Assembly (NCBI GenBank): GCA_937907485.1
Contig: CALESR010000204.1
Coordinates: 1 to 6,630 of the forward strand
Reading direction: 5' to 3'
Source: an uncultured Paracoccaceae bacterium
GTDB taxonomy: Bacteria > Pseudomonadota > Alphaproteobacteria > Rhodobacterales > Rhodobacteraceae
Length of the DNA: 6,630 nucleotides
Below the pieces are notes generated by a model. It was not told the origin of the DNA and made no database searches. It saw only the letters and a list, made by a program, of their open reading frames with translations. Numbering within the stretch: position 1 is the stretch's first letter; each line of letters starts with the position of its first letter. The position numbers and the translations under genes were made by a program. This document shows positions 6,184-6,630 of the stretch, in pieces.

Positions 6184-6228
6184 TCGGCCTGCGGCCTCAC
6201 CCCCCTGAGGATATTTAGGGAGCAAAGA
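6184..6228. repeat. Rhodobacteraceae-type intergenic element with CCCCTGAGGATATTT
   Basis: Directly after the hairpin comes GGCC-TGC-GGCC, then CCCCCCTGAGGATATTTAGG and an A/G-rich end. From memory, a C-run followed by GAGGATATTT at the 3' end of genes is a very frequent intergenic motif in Rhodobacteraceae. Only one copy lies in this window, so its repeat status cannot be shown here. It may be part of a gene-end signal together with the upstream hairpin. Confidence 0.4.
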
Positions 6229-6248
6229 GGGGGCGGTTTTCGGGGGGC

Positions 6249-6630
6249 TCAGAGCGGTTTTTGCCGCCGCCGGTCGCCCGATTCCAGTTTGAGCCGGGTC
6301 TCGAAGGCCTTGGAGATATGATCGCGCAGCGCCTTGTCGGCGGCTTCGCCGTCACCGCGGGCGATGGCATCGACCATCGCCTCATGTTCGTCGAGCGCGG
6401 TGCGGCCGCGGCCCTCGGCCTCGAGCGAGGTGGTGGCGAGCAGTGCCATCGAGCGGTGCACGAGATCGAGTTGCTGGATCAGGAAGCGGTTGTGCGAGGC
6501 GAGGTGGATCTGCTTGTGAAAGCGCTTGTTGGCGCGGCTGAGGGCGCGCGGGTCGCTGACCAGCGCCTGATCCTGCGCCACCATGTCGCGCAGCACGCGG
6601 ACCTCCTCGACCGAGGCATGTTTGGCCGCC
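6249..6630 (-). CDS. GntR-family transcriptional regulator, FCD domain (5' end outside the window)
   Basis: The visible 126 codons are the C-terminal effector-binding FCD domain of a FadR-subfamily GntR regulator; the N-terminal winged-helix DNA-binding part lies beyond the window edge. Open reading continues to the last base, so a GTG at 6596 is internal and not a start. Seen: HASVEEVRVLRDMV, then RANKRFHKQIHLASHNRFL, EHEAMVDAIARGD and LRDHISKAFETRL, which match the FCD helices and retain three histidines of the usual metal site. The position often occupied by aspartate (DxxFH) is asparagine (NKRFH). Such regulators usually repress catabolic genes in response to small organic acids, sugar acids or amino acids; the ligand here cannot be predicted. 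It converges on the glycosyltransferase and probably controls genes outside the window. Confidence 0.88.
   Translation of the reverse strand, partial: AAKHASVEEVRVLRDMVAQDQALVSDPRALSRANKRFHKQIHLASHNRFLIQQLDLVHRSMALLATTSLEAEGRGRTALDEHEAMVDAIARGDGEAADKALRDHISKAFETRLKLESGDRRRQKPL

Noticed and set aside
1..6630. CRISPR arrays, tRNA/rRNA genes, insertion sequences, phage genes or a defence system
   Set aside because: I saw no regularly spaced repeats, no tRNA-like cloverleaf, no transposase or integrase motifs, and no defence-type domains on either strand.

Overview
The window is high-GC DNA with the look of an alphaproteobacterium of the Rhodobacteraceae (Rhodobacter/Paracoccus-like). This is inferred from the SuhB N-terminus beginning MQGSANLN, a perfect CtrA-type site (TTAA-N7-TTAAC), and an intergenic hairpin plus CCCCTGAGGATATTT element of a type I recall from that family. 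No search was run, so the genus is not assigned.

Layout from left to right. (1) An AlkB-family membrane di-iron hydroxylase (84-1130, +), then 66 bp later a small exported four-cysteine protein of unknown function (1197-1613, +); the two may be co-transcribed. (2) A stretch with no intact gene (1614-1972). It carries small inverted repeats and, on the minus strand, the decayed N-terminus of a succinylglutamate desuccinylase/aspartoacylase-type (DoeB-like) deacylase. (3) suhB (1973-2764, -), an inositol-monophosphatase-family protein. (4) carA (2924-4087, +), transcribed divergently from suhB, with a candidate sigma-70 promoter and a candidate intrinsic terminator; carB is not adjacent. (5) A large membrane glycosyltransferase (about 4185-6149, +) that fuses an N-terminal MshEN/GspE-N-like domain to a complete processive GT2 catalytic domain, with the CtrA-like site just upstream. 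(6) A convergent intergenic hairpin/repeat block (6150-6248). (7) The C-terminal part of a GntR-family regulator with an FCD domain (6249-6630, -), cut by the window edge.

Most genes are independent housekeeping or accessory units, not one pathway. The most interesting unit is the glycosyltransferase. Its architecture suggests polysaccharide synthesis gated by c-di-GMP, comparable in concept to E. coli NfrB (GT2 plus MshEN) or BcsA (GT2 plus PilZ). The CtrA-like site suggests it is also tied transcriptionally to the cell-cycle/motility/gene-transfer-agent regulator. Both ideas are inferences from motifs. The second point of interest is the deacylase remnant downstream of suhB, which appears to have lost its start-to-body frame at a T-run and a zinc-ligand glutamate.
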